A DNA stretch of 11,889 bases from Clostridiales bacterium (GCA_012522165.1 JAAYKZ010000222.1:1-11889), one strand, 5' to 3'; positions 1 to 5,889 are shown, numbered from the stretch's first letter. Numbers and translations: made by a program. Notes: generated by a model from the sequence alone, not told the origin.

Positions 1-139
1 AGAGATGGTAATGCCTGGTGACAACATTGACATGGAAGTAGAGCTTATCACCCCCATTGCTATAGAAGAAGGACTAAGATTTGCTATCCGCGAAGGTGGT
101 AGAACTGTTGGTGCTGGCGTTGTTTCCAGCATTGAATAA
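1..139 (+). CDS. tuf: Elongation factor Tu, C-terminal fragment
   Basis: This is the 3' end of the gene for EF-Tu, the GTPase that delivers aminoacyl-tRNA to the ribosomal A site. Only the last 45 codons are inside the window. The reading frame begins at base 2 and ends at the TAA at 137-139. The visible protein is the end of the C-terminal beta-barrel domain (domain III) and includes the near-invariant stretch RFAIREGGRTVGAGVV followed by the tail SSIE. The gene is cut only by the window edge; there is no sign of damage. In Firmicutes tuf is usually the last gene of the str cluster (rpsL-rpsG-fusA-tuf), directly upstream of the S10 cluster, and this window fits that order. Identification is secure; whether the genome has a second tuf copy cannot be seen. 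Confidence 0.97.
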   Translation, partial: EMVMPGDNIDMEVELITPIAIEEGLRFAIREGGRTVGAGVVSSIE

Positions 140-150
140 TAAAAAGTAAT

Positions 151-182
151 TTAGTGGCGGGAGTTATTACTCCTGTCACTAA
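151..182 (+). terminator. Stem-loop just after tuf; possible weak or read-through terminator
   Basis: Bases 151-163 pair with 170-182 to form a 13-bp uninterrupted stem that includes two G:U wobbles, closing a 6-nt loop (ttatta). It starts 12 nt after the tuf stop codon, where a str-operon terminator would be expected. The following bases (attattgtaaagatatttt) do not contain the continuous U run of a classical intrinsic terminator; the nearest T run comes about 12 nt after the stem. It may therefore terminate weakly, protect the tuf mRNA 3' end, or allow read-through into the S10 cluster. The stem is directly visible; its function is inferred. Confidence 0.5.
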
Positions 183-222
183 TTATTGTAAAGATATTTT
201 AAGGATAAATGGCAAAAAAACC

Positions 223-251
223 TTGATTTTATACGTCTTTTATATTAAAAT
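223..251 (+). promoter_or_regulatory. Sigma-A-type promoter for the S10 cluster
   Basis: A -35 box TTGATT (223-228) and a -10 box TAAAAT (246-251) are separated by exactly 17 bp. They match the consensus TTGACA / TATAAT at 4 of 6 and 5 of 6 positions. The spacer is AT-rich. Transcription would be expected to start around base 258, giving a 5' leader of about 75 nt before rpsJ. In B. subtilis a promoter directly upstream of rpsJ is known to drive the S10-spc-alpha cluster, so the position agrees with established biology. No other spot in the window gave an equally good pair next to a gene start. Confidence 0.75.
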
Positions 252-257
252 GAAAGA

Positions 258-334
258 GTTGTGCTGCGGTGTTATGGCACGCACGGCTGAGTGTACACGG
301 GAGAATCTCCTGAAGGGATATAAGGAGGGAAGAC
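258..334 (+). promoter_or_regulatory. Structured 5' leader of the S10 operon, putative
   Basis: The predicted untranslated leader can form two small hairpins. In the first, TGC (265-267) and GTG (269-271), with G268 bulged, pair with CAC (278-280) and GCA (281-283) around a TTATGG loop; GTGC at 261-264 could alternatively pair with GCAC at 281-284. In the second, CGGGAG (298-303) pairs with CTCCTG (307-312) around an AAT triloop, with one G:U wobble. An 8-nt palindrome GTGTACAC (291-298) lies between them. A strong ribosome binding site, AAGGAGG (322-328), precedes the rpsJ ATG by 6 nt. E. coli regulates S10 through an L4-binding leader, but the known B. subtilis S10 leader lacks that structure, so any regulatory role here is inference. 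Confidence 0.4.
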
Positions 335-643
335 ATGGCAAGTCAAAAAATAAGAATTAAGTTGAAAGCTTATGATCATAGATTAATTGATCAATCAGCG
401 GAGCGAATCGTGGAGACGGCGAAGAAAACCGGTGCAAGGGTGTCGGGTCCAATCCCATTACCTACTGAAAAGAACATTATTACCATTCTACGGGCCCCAC
501 ACAAATATAAGGATTCCCGTGAGCAGTTTGAGATGAGGACTCATAAACGTCTAATTGACATATTAAGTCCCACCTCTAAAACCGTCGATTCTTTGATGAG
601 ACTGGATCTGCCCGCTGGTGTAGATATTGAGATTAAACTATAA
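335..643 (+). CDS. rpsJ: 30S ribosomal protein S10
   Basis: S10 is a small-subunit head protein and, as NusE, a partner of NusB and NusG in transcription antitermination. The protein has 102 residues, the usual length for Firmicutes. It starts MASQKIRIKLKAYDHRLID, the conserved first strand, and contains the stretch GPIPLPTEKN of the long loop that reaches into the 30S head and the segment FEMRTHKRLIDI. It ends with the typical DIEIKL. The ATG is placed 6 nt after AAGGAGG (322-328). It is the first gene of the S10 block, downstream of its own promoter and leader, and is followed by a 52-nt gap to rplC. Nothing unusual is seen in the coding region. Identification is certain. Confidence 0.99.
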   Translation: MASQKIRIKLKAYDHRLIDQSAERIVETAKKTGARVSGPIPLPTEKNIITILRAPHKYKDSREQFEMRTHKRLIDILSPTSKTVDSLMRLDLPAGVDIEIKL

Positions 644-680
644 AGCAAGCGTGAAGAGATCAAGATAATTTCTCGCGGAA

Positions 681-686
681 CGGAGG
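681..686 (+). promoter_or_regulatory. Ribosome binding site that fixes the rplC start
   Basis: CGGAGG at 681-686 lies 9 nt before the ATG at 696. An in-frame TTG at 687 directly abuts this site and so cannot be the start. This sets the L3 start at ATG 696, giving the canonical MKKGILGKKLGMTQ. Confidence 0.85.
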
Positions 687-695
687 TTGAACAAG

Positions 696-1331
696 ATGAA
701 GAAAGGGATTCTGGGTAAAAAGCTAGGGATGACTCAGCTGTTTACCGAAGAAGGTAATGTTATTCCTGTTACTGTCATTGAAGCTGGTCCTTGTGTGGTA
801 ACCCAGATCAAAACCCAAGACAAGGATGGGTACAATGCTGTCCAAGTGGGGTATGGAGATATTCGAGAAAAACTCGTTAATAGGCCTTTAAAAGGACATT
901 TTGATAAATCAGGTGTCCCTTATAGAAGATATTTGCGCGAATTCCGTTTGGATGATGTGGAAAATTATGAAGTAGGCCAAGAGATTAAAGTGGACGTTTT
1001 TGAAGAAGGAGATCGTGTAGATATTACAGGCAGATCTAAGGGAAAAGGGTTTGCTGGAAATATTAAAAGATGGGGACATGCAAGAGGTCCTATGAGCCAC
1101 GGTTCTCACTATCACAGAGGGCCAGGAGCTATGAGTGCAGCGAGCTATCCCAGCAGAGTATTTAAGAATAAAAAACTCCCTGGAAGAATGGGTAATGAAC
1201 GCACTACAGTACAGAATCTAGAAATTGTTAAAGTAGATGCTGAAAGAAACCTAATATTGGTTAAAGGCGCTGTCCCTGGGCCAAAGGGTAACTTGCTTAT
1301 GATCAGGGAAACTGTAAAAAGGAATAAATAG
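696..1331 (+). CDS. rplC: 50S ribosomal protein L3
   Basis: L3 is one of the first proteins to bind 23S rRNA during 50S assembly; its internal loop reaches toward the peptidyl transferase centre. The protein has 211 residues from the ATG at 696, a normal length. It begins MKKGILGKKLGMTQLF, typical of bacterial L3, and carries the signature GRSKGKGFAGNIKRWG and the following RGPMSHGSHYHRGPG, which form the core and tip of the extended loop. The downstream KKLPGRMGNERTTVQNLEIV is also classic. An upstream in-frame TTG at 687 would add three residues but overlaps the ribosome binding site, so it is rejected. The gene is followed 32 nt later by rplD. Nothing is missing or disrupted. Confidence 0.99.
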   Translation: MKKGILGKKLGMTQLFTEEGNVIPVTVIEAGPCVVTQIKTQDKDGYNAVQVGYGDIREKLVNRPLKGHFDKSGVPYRRYLREFRLDDVENYEVGQEIKVDVFEEGDRVDITGRSKGKGFAGNIKRWGHARGPMSHGSHYHRGPGAMSAASYPSRVFKNKKLPGRMGNERTTVQNLEIVKVDAERNLILVKGAVPGPKGNLLMIRETVKRNK

Positions 1332-1363
1332 TTTAAACAGGACACGGGAAAGGAGGAAAGGGT

Positions 1364-1987
1364 ATGCCCAAAGTAGCAGTTTATAATATAGAAGGAGCAA
1401 CAGTAGGGGAACTGGAGTTAAACAAAGATATATTTGACGTAGAAATAAATGAAGCTTTATTACACCAAGCAGTAAGAATGCAGCTGGCCAATAAGCGTCA
1501 AGGAACTCAGTCTGCCCTAACACGTGCTGAAGTTAGAGGAGGTGGGGCTAAGCCATGGAGACAAAAAGGAACTGGCCGTGCCCGCCATGGAAGCATCCGT
1601 TCTCCTATATGGGTAAAGGGTGGAGTAGCTTTTGCTCCCAAACCAAGAGATTATAGCTTTAAGATGCCTAAGAAAATGCGAAGACTGGCATTGAAATCTG
1701 CATTAACATCAAAGGTAAAAAATGATGAAATATTAGTGCTAGATAGCCTAGAGCTGGCACAGCCCAAGACCAAGGAAATGGTGAAGGTACTGAAAAACCT
1801 TGGAATTGATGGAAAAGCCTTAGTGGTATTACCAGAAAAGGATGAGGTAGTAGCTAGAGCTTCTGGTAATATTCAAGGAATCAAACTTGCTTCCGTTAAT
1901 ACATTAAATGTCCTTGATATATTGAATTATGATAAATTCATTATTACACAGGAGGCTGTCCAAAAGGTCGAGGAGGTGTATGCGTAA
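1364..1987 (+). CDS. rplD: 50S ribosomal protein L4
   Basis: L4 binds 23S rRNA and its extended loop lines the constriction of the polypeptide exit tunnel, near the macrolide site. The protein has 207 residues, the same as B. subtilis L4. The long tunnel loop is visible as RGGGAKPWRQKGTGRARHG followed by SIRSPIWVKGGVAF (about residues 58-91). The ATG at 1364 follows a strong AAGGAGG element. The TAA stop shares one base with the rplW ATG (TAATG at 1985-1989), so the two genes are probably translationally coupled, with the rplW ribosome binding site inside the rplD 3' end. In E. coli L4 represses its own operon; the sequence does not show whether that applies here. Confidence 0.99.
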   Translation: MPKVAVYNIEGATVGELELNKDIFDVEINEALLHQAVRMQLANKRQGTQSALTRAEVRGGGAKPWRQKGTGRARHGSIRSPIWVKGGVAFAPKPRDYSFKMPKKMRRLALKSALTSKVKNDEILVLDSLELAQPKTKEMVKVLKNLGIDGKALVVLPEKDEVVARASGNIQGIKLASVNTLNVLDILNYDKFIITQEAVQKVEEVYA

Positions 1988-2280
1988 TGAAAAATCCACA
2001 TGATATAATCCTTCGACCTGTTTTAACTGAAAAAAGCTATGATCAGCTTGCAGACAGGAAATATACTTTTTTAGTAGACGTAAAAGCAAATAAGACTGAA
2101 ATCAAAAAAGCTGTTGAAGAGATATTTGGAGTCAAAGTCGAAGGAGTTACAACAATTAGGCAACAAGGAAAGCTTAAGAGGCAAGGCATGTACGTTGGAC
2201 GTAGACCTGAAAGAAAGAAAGCCATTGTTAAGCTAACACCTGATAGCAAGCCTATTGAATTCTTCGAAGGTATGGCATAG
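1987..2280 (+). CDS. rplW: 50S ribosomal protein L23
   Basis: L23 sits at the exit of the ribosomal tunnel and is the docking site for trigger factor and the signal recognition particle. The protein has 97 residues, normal for the family. It begins MKNPHDIILRPVLTEKSYD, including the conserved RPVLTEKS motif, and contains the segment KANKTEIKKAVEEIFGVKV and the basic internal loop RQQGKLKRQGMYVGRRPERKKA cut here into parts: RQQGKLKRQG then MYVGRRPERKKA. The ATG overlaps the rplD stop by one base and uses GAGGAGGTG (about 1971-1979) inside rplD. It is followed 24 nt later by rplB. It is an ordinary member of the family. Confidence 0.99.
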   Translation: MKNPHDIILRPVLTEKSYDQLADRKYTFLVDVKANKTEIKKAVEEIFGVKVEGVTTIRQQGKLKRQGMYVGRRPERKKAIVKLTPDSKPIEFFEGMA

Positions 2281-2304
2281 AGAAGACAGTAAGGAGGGAA
2301 AAAA

Positions 2305-3135
2305 ATGGCGATCAGAAAATATAGACCCACTTCTCCTGCTAGAAGGCATATGACAGTTTCTGCCTTTGATGAGATAACCAAGGATACCCCTGAAAAGAGC
2401 CTGCTGGTGCCTCTTAAATACAAAGCAGGAAGGAATTCTGACGGCCGTATTACCGTTCGTCACAGGGGAGGCAGAGTAAAGAGAAAGTATAGAATAATTG
2501 ACTTTAAACGGGATAAGGATGGAATTCCCGCAAAGGTAGCTGGAATCGAATATGATCCAAACAGAAGTGCCAACATTGCTCTACTGCATTATGCAGATGG
2601 AGAGAAGAGATATATAATAGCACCTTATGGATTAAAGGACGGAGACACAGTTATGTCAGGTCCTGATGCAGACATCAAGGTAGGAAACGCCTTGGCTCTG
2701 AGAGATATTCCAGTAGGTACTGTTATTCATAATATAGAGCTTACTCCTGGTAAGGGAGGACAGCTAGTTCGTGCAGCTGGTAACTCTGCACAATTAATGG
2801 CCAAAGAAGGCAGGTACGCCCATGTAAGACTGCCATCAGGAGAAGTAAGGCTGATTTTACTTGATTGTAAGGCTACCATAGGTCAAGTGGGTAACTTAGA
2901 TCATGAGAATATAACTATTGGAAAAGCTGGCCGTAAACGCCATATGGGCTTTAGACCAACAGTACGTGGTTCCGCTATGAACCCTGTAGATCACCCACAT
3001 GGTGGTGGTGAAGGAAGAGCACCTATAGGAATGCCTTCTCCAGTGACACCTTGGGGTCAACCTACACTGGGATACAAGACCAGGAAAAAGAGCAAGAAGT
3101 CCAATCAGTATATTGTTAAGCGTAGAAATGGCTAA
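2305..3135 (+). CDS. rplB: 50S ribosomal protein L2
   Basis: L2 is a primary 23S rRNA-binding protein needed for subunit association and for an active peptidyl transferase centre. The protein has 276 residues, as usual. It starts MAIRKYRPTSPARRHMTVS, has the RNA-binding OB-fold and SH3-like domains in the middle (with TPGKGGQLVRAAGNSAQ near residue 150), and carries the diagnostic MNPVDHPHGGGEGRAPIG. In it, His230 corresponds to the conserved histidine placed close to the catalytic centre. The basic tail ends SNQYIVKRRNG. TAAGGAGGG lies just before the ATG. The 60-nt gap that follows is the longest spacing between cotranscribed genes in the window and holds a small AT-rich hairpin (3141-3161). 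Confidence 0.99.
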   Translation: MAIRKYRPTSPARRHMTVSAFDEITKDTPEKSLLVPLKYKAGRNSDGRITVRHRGGRVKRKYRIIDFKRDKDGIPAKVAGIEYDPNRSANIALLHYADGEKRYIIAPYGLKDGDTVMSGPDADIKVGNALALRDIPVGTVIHNIELTPGKGGQLVRAAGNSAQLMAKEGRYAHVRLPSGEVRLILLDCKATIGQVGNLDHENITIGKAGRKRHMGFRPTVRGSAMNPVDHPHGGGEGRAPIGMPSPVTPWGQPTLGYKTRKKSKKSNQYIVKRRNG

Positions 3136-3140
3136 GCCCC

Positions 3141-3161
3141 TATTGTTAACGATTAATAATA
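3141..3161 (+). other. Small AT-rich hairpin in the rplB-rpsS gap
   Basis: TATTGTTAA (3141-3149) pairs with TTAATAATA (3153-3161), a 9-bp stem with one G:U wobble around a CGA triloop. The stem is almost entirely A:U, so it would be weak. No U tract follows, so it is not an intrinsic terminator. It might be an mRNA-processing site or be without function. Confidence 0.25.
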
Positions 3162-3195
3162 TAGTGCTCAAAAAGGGAGTGAAAGGAGGCACAAT

Positions 3196-3480
3196 ATGAG
3201 TCGTTCTGTTAAGAAGGGACCTTATGTATGCAAAAGTCTCATGAAGAAGATAAATGAAATGAATAAGTCCGGTAAAAAGAGCGTTGTTAAGACATGGTCC
3301 AGAGCTTCTACCATATTTCCTGAGATGGTAGGGCACACCATAGCAGTCCATGATGGGAGAAAACATGTACCGGTTTATATAACTGAAGAAATGGTAGGCC
3401 ATAAATTGGGAGAATTCGCTCCCACACGGACCTTTAGAGGGCATAGTGGTCATACCGAAAGATCCACTGCACTCAAGTAG
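3196..3480 (+). CDS. rpsS: 30S ribosomal protein S19
   Basis: S19 lies in the 30S head, binds 16S rRNA with S13, and contacts the A-site finger bridge of the large subunit. The protein has 94 residues, close to the usual 91-93. It begins MSRSVKKGPYVCKSLMKKI and has the conserved KTWSRASTIFPEMVGHTIAVHDGRKHVPVYITEEMVGHKLGEF region, seen here as KTWSRASTIFPEMVG, HTIAVHDGRKHVPV and YITEEMVGHKLGEF. The tail is TRTFRGHSGHTERSTALK. AAAGGAGG (3182-3189) is 6 nt before the ATG. It stands between rplB and rplV in the canonical order. Nothing is odd in the coding sequence. Confidence 0.99.
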   Translation: MSRSVKKGPYVCKSLMKKINEMNKSGKKSVVKTWSRASTIFPEMVGHTIAVHDGRKHVPVYITEEMVGHKLGEFAPTRTFRGHSGHTERSTALK

Positions 3481-3503
3481 GATTTGGGAAGGAGGAAAAC
3501 AAA

Positions 3504-3890
3504 GTGGCAACAAGGATTAAAGAAAAAGCAATTAAACGTAGAGAAAATGCTGACAAACGTCCCAGAGCCACTGCCAGATATATACGAATGTCTCCTAGAA
3601 AAGTTAAAGTGGTTATAGACCTTATCCGCAATAAAAGTCTAGGTGAAGCCCAAGCTATTTTAGCTAATACCCCAAAAGCAGCAGCTGAACCGGTACTAAA
3701 GGTATTGAACTCTGCAGCTGCAAATGCGGAAAACAATCTGGGAATGGATCGTGATAATCTGTACGTGGCTGAAGTCTATGCAAACCAGGGCCCAACCCTT
3801 AAGAGATATAGACCAAGGGCACATGGCAGGGCTGCAAGAATTAGAAAGAGGACCAGTCATATTACCGTCATATTGGACGAAAAGAAATAA
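3504..3890 (+). CDS. rplV: 50S ribosomal protein L22 with N-terminal extension
   Basis: L22 binds several 23S rRNA domains, and its beta-hairpin lines the exit tunnel opposite L4. The core is typical: ARYIRMSPRKVKVVIDLIR (residues 24-42) and the tunnel hairpin with RYRPRAHGRAARIRKRTSHI (101-120). The protein has 128 residues, against 113 for B. subtilis L22. The excess is mainly at the N-terminus, where about 17 basic residues (MATRIKEKAIKRRENADK) precede the usual start of the family. The GTG start at 3504 follows a strong AAGGAGG at normal spacing, and no in-frame start codon with its own ribosome binding site exists nearer the core, so the extension appears to be translated. Similar extensions may occur in other clostridial L22 proteins; I recall this but cannot check it. 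Confidence 0.98.
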   Translation: MATRIKEKAIKRRENADKRPRATARYIRMSPRKVKVVIDLIRNKSLGEAQAILANTPKAAAEPVLKVLNSAAANAENNLGMDRDNLYVAEVYANQGPTLKRYRPRAHGRAARIRKRTSHITVILDEKK

Positions 3891-3891
3891 C

Positions 3892-3899
3892 AAGGAGGG
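3892..3899 (+). promoter_or_regulatory. Ribosome binding site that favours a GTG start for rpsC
   Basis: AAGGAGGG lies here. Measured from the end of GGAGG (3898), it is only 3 nt from an in-frame ATG at 3902 but 9 nt from the GTG at 3908. The GTG gives the canonical S3 N-terminus MGQKINPHG, so it is preferred; the ATG would add two residues (MF). Confidence 0.7.
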
Positions 3900-3907
3900 A
3901 TATGTTC

Positions 3908-4588
3908 GTGGGCCAAAAAATTAATCCGCATGGATTAAGGGTTGGCATAATCAAAGATTGGGATGCTAAATGGTATGCATCTAATAAGGATTTTGCTGAC
4001 ACCTTGATTGAAGATTACGAGATTAGAAAGTATCTAAAGAAAAGACTTTATTCTGCAAGCGTTTCAAAAATTGAGATTGAACGTGCTGCAAATAGAGTTA
4101 AGGTTAATATATACACCGCAAAGCCCGGTATTGTAATCGGGAGAGGTGGTTCTGGGGTAGATGCCCTAAAAGCTGAATTAGAAAAGCGAACTGAAAAAAC
4201 GGTTCTTATTAATATAGTAGAAGTTAAAAACCCAGATATAGATGCCCAGCTGGTGGCAGAAAACATAGCCTCTCAATTGGAAAGAAGAATATCCTATCGT
4301 AGAGCTATGAAACAGTCAATGTCAAGAGCTATGAAAGCTGGAGCTAAAGGTATCAAAACCATGGTTTCTGGACGATTAAACGGTGCTGAGATAGCGCGTT
4401 CTGAGAGATATCATGAAGGAACTATTCCACTACAGACCTTAAGAGCAGATATTGACTATGGATTTGCTGAAGCCAATACAACCTATGGAAAACTAGGGGT
4501 AAAGGTCTGGATATACAAGGGTGAAGTTCTTCCCGCAGCAAAGAATCGTCCAGAAGCAGAGGGGGGAAGCCGCAATGTTAATGCCTAA
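3908..4588 (+). CDS. rpsC: 30S ribosomal protein S3
   Basis: S3 forms part of the mRNA entry channel of the 30S head and, with S4 and S5, acts in mRNA unwinding. From the GTG at 3908 the protein has 226 residues, a normal length. It begins MGQKINPHGLRVGIIKDWDA. A type II KH domain follows, with the GxxG loop as GRGG at residues 78-81. Residues R131, R132 and K135 match in number and kind the E. coli S3 residues implicated in helicase activity. The C-terminal domain contains SGRLNGAEIAR and ends with a hydrophilic tail. An in-frame ATG at 3902 is the alternative start but is too close to the ribosome binding site. The last 14 nt overlap the start of rplP, suggesting translational coupling. Confidence 0.98.
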   Translation: MGQKINPHGLRVGIIKDWDAKWYASNKDFADTLIEDYEIRKYLKKRLYSASVSKIEIERAANRVKVNIYTAKPGIVIGRGGSGVDALKAELEKRTEKTVLINIVEVKNPDIDAQLVAENIASQLERRISYRRAMKQSMSRAMKAGAKGIKTMVSGRLNGAEIARSERYHEGTIPLQTLRADIDYGFAEANTTYGKLGVKVWIYKGEVLPAAKNRPEAEGGSRNVNA

Positions 4589-5009
4589 GAGGGTAAAAAG
4601 ACGTAGAGTCCACCGAGGACGAATGAAGGGTAAAGCTAATCGTGGTAATACCATCACCTATGGTGAATATGGATTACAAGCATTGGAACCTGCGTGGGTA
4701 ACCAGCAATCAAATTGAAGCCGCCCGTGTTGCTATGACTCGTTATATTAGAAGAGGTGGAAAGGTTTGGATAAAAATCTTCCCTCATAAGCCTGTTACAG
4801 CAAAACCCGCTGAAACAAGAATGGGTGGCGGTAAAGGTTCTCCTGAATACTGGGTAGCTGTTGTAAAGCCTGGTAGAGTTATGTTTGAAATCGCAGGTGT
4901 TTCAGAAGAGGTGGCAAGAGAGGCTCTTAGACTAGCGTCCCATAAGCTGCCACTTAAGTGTAAATTTGTTCAACGAGAAGAAATGGGTGGTGAGAGCAGT
5001 GAAAGCTAA
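4575..5009 (+). CDS. rplP: 50S ribosomal protein L16
   Basis: L16 organises the A-site region of the large subunit and is a late-assembling protein. From the ATG at 4575 it has 144 residues, exactly the usual size, and starts MLMPKRVKRRRVHRGRMKG, close to the family's MLxPKRxKxRxxHRG. The segment GGKVWIKIFPHKPVTAKPAE and the following TRMGGGKGSPEYWVAVVKPG are diagnostic. The reading frame is open upstream into rpsC (to 4521), but those codons are rpsC sequence in another frame and precede the conserved start. The upstream purine run AGAGGGGGG (about 4558-4566) is a less canonical ribosome binding site than its neighbours have, consistent with coupling to rpsC, which it overlaps by 14 nt. Its own 3' end overlaps rpmC by 11 nt. 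Confidence 0.98.
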   Translation: MLMPKRVKRRRVHRGRMKGKANRGNTITYGEYGLQALEPAWVTSNQIEAARVAMTRYIRRGGKVWIKIFPHKPVTAKPAETRMGGGKGSPEYWVAVVKPGRVMFEIAGVSEEVAREALRLASHKLPLKCKFVQREEMGGESSES

Positions 5010-5202
5010 TAAATTTAGAGAATTAAGCGATGAAGAATTGAGAGAGAGAGTAGCTGAATATAAAAGCGAGCTTTTCAATCTTCGCTTTCAGCTAGCCACC
5101 GGTCAGTTAGAAAATCCTATGAGGATAAGAGAAGTAAAAAAAGACATAGCACGAATTAAGACTATTATACGTCAGAGAGAGTTAAAATCCACTCAGATGT
5201 AA
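4999..5202 (+). CDS. rpmC: 50S ribosomal protein L29
   Basis: L29 is a small two-helix protein near the tunnel exit, next to L23. From the GTG at 4999 it has 67 residues, the usual length, and starts MKANKFRELSDEELRERV, matching the family's MKANEIRDL-type start. The helical hairpin includes LFNLRFQLATGQLENPMRIR (residues 25-44), which is highly conserved, then VKKDIARIKTIIRQREL. The frame is open upstream to 4966, but those codons lie in the rplP 3' end and do not resemble L29. The upstream ribosome binding site is poor (GGGTGGTGAGAG), and the gene overlaps rplP by 11 nt, so translation probably depends on ribosomes finishing rplP. rpsQ begins 20 nt after its stop. Confidence 0.97.
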   Translation: MKANKFRELSDEELRERVAEYKSELFNLRFQLATGQLENPMRIREVKKDIARIKTIIRQRELKSTQM

Positions 5203-5222
5203 GTTGAAGGGAGGATAATGTC

Positions 5223-5486
5223 ATGGCGGATGAAAAAAGGGGCAGAAGAAAAGTCCGGACCGGTATAGTTGTCAGCAATAAAATGGATAAAACCATTGTA
5301 GTTGCCATAGAAAACCGTACCAAGCATAAACTTTACGGTAAAATTATAATGAAAACCAAGAAGATTAAGGCTCATGATGAACACAACCAATGCCAGATCG
5401 GAGATCGTGTAAAGGTTATGGAAACCAGGCCTTTAAGCAAGGATAAACGTTGGCGTTTGGTAGAAATTATTGAAAGAGCTCAGTAA
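5223..5486 (+). CDS. rpsQ: 30S ribosomal protein S17
   Basis: S17 is a primary 16S rRNA-binding protein with an OB fold, needed early in 30S body assembly. The protein has 87 residues, as in other Firmicutes. The core KVRTGIVVSNKMDKTIVVAI (about residues 10-29) and the HDEHNQCQIGDRVKVMETRPLSKDKRWRLVEI region, here HDEHNQCQIGDRVKV and METRPLSKDKRWRLVEI, are diagnostic. GGGAGG (5209-5214) precedes the ATG at 5223 by 8 nt; another ATG at 5218 is in a different frame. It is the last gene of the S10 block. The 34-nt gap before rplN has no promoter I can recognise, so the S10 and spc blocks are probably one transcription unit. Confidence 0.99.
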   Translation: MADEKRGRRKVRTGIVVSNKMDKTIVVAIENRTKHKLYGKIIMKTKKIKAHDEHNQCQIGDRVKVMETRPLSKDKRWRLVEIIERAQ

Positions 5487-5520
5487 TATATTCTTATTGC
5501 GACTGAGAGGAGGGTACAAG

Positions 5521-5889
5521 ATGATACAGCAAGAGAGCCGGCTTAAGGTTGCTGATAATACAGGAGCTAAGGAAATAATGTGCATTCGCGTATTAGGCGG
5601 TACACGTAGGAGATATGCCAACATTGGAGATATTATAGTAGCTTCTGTTAAAAGTGCAACGCCCGGAGGTGTTGTAAAAAAAGGTGACGTTGTAAAGGCG
5701 GTTGTTGTTAGAACAAAAAAAGGTATTCAAAGAAATGATGGATCCTATATTAGATTCGATGATAATGCAGCGGTTATTATAAATGATGCTAAACAGCCCA
5801 GAGGTACCCGTATATTTGGGCCTGTTGCCAGAGAACTGAGAGAAAAAGACTATATGAGAATCATATCTCTCGCTCCGGAAGTACTTTAA
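5521..5889 (+). CDS. rplN: 50S ribosomal protein L14
   Basis: L14 lies at the subunit interface, forms intersubunit bridges with 16S rRNA and is the target of the silencing factor RsfS. From the ATG at 5521 it has 122 residues, the exact family length, starting MIQQESRLKVADNTGAKEIM. The stretch VLGGTRRRYANIGDIIVASV, then PGGVVKKGDVVKAVVVRTKK and FDDNAAVIINDAKQPRGTRI are signature segments. The frame is open upstream to 5470, but only the ATG at 5521 follows a ribosome binding site (GAGAGGAGGG about 5505-5514) and gives the standard start. It opens the spc block and is followed 18 nt later by rplX. It looks entirely ordinary. Confidence 0.99.
   Translation: MIQQESRLKVADNTGAKEIMCIRVLGGTRRRYANIGDIIVASVKSATPGGVVKKGDVVKAVVVRTKKGIQRNDGSYIRFDDNAAVIINDAKQPRGTRIFGPVARELREKDYMRIISLAPEVL

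Noticed and set aside
274..360. Short upstream open frame in the rpsJ leader overlapping the rpsJ start
   Set aside because: The only ATG inside the predicted transcript (274) has no ribosome binding site, and the frame runs over the rpsJ start without any leader-peptide feature.
2043..2423. 126-codon open frame on the minus strand opposite rplW and rplB
   Set aside because: Antisense shadow of two certain genes; its hydrophobic runs come from reading lysine-rich codons backwards.
3143..3165. Possible internal promoter in the rplB-rpsS gap (TTGTTA with TATAGT or TAATAT)
   Set aside because: The spacing between the boxes is about 9-11 bp, far from the 17 bp needed, and AT-rich sequence makes such matches likely by chance.
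2896..3513. 205-codon open frame on the minus strand across rplB and rpsS
   Set aside because: It lies entirely antisense to two well-supported ribosomal genes, has no recognisable domain or ribosome binding site, and its composition looks like a reversed ribosomal gene.
5487..5520. Separate promoter for the spc block between rpsQ and rplN
   Set aside because: The 34-nt gap has no -35/-10 pair; the blocks appear to be cotranscribed.
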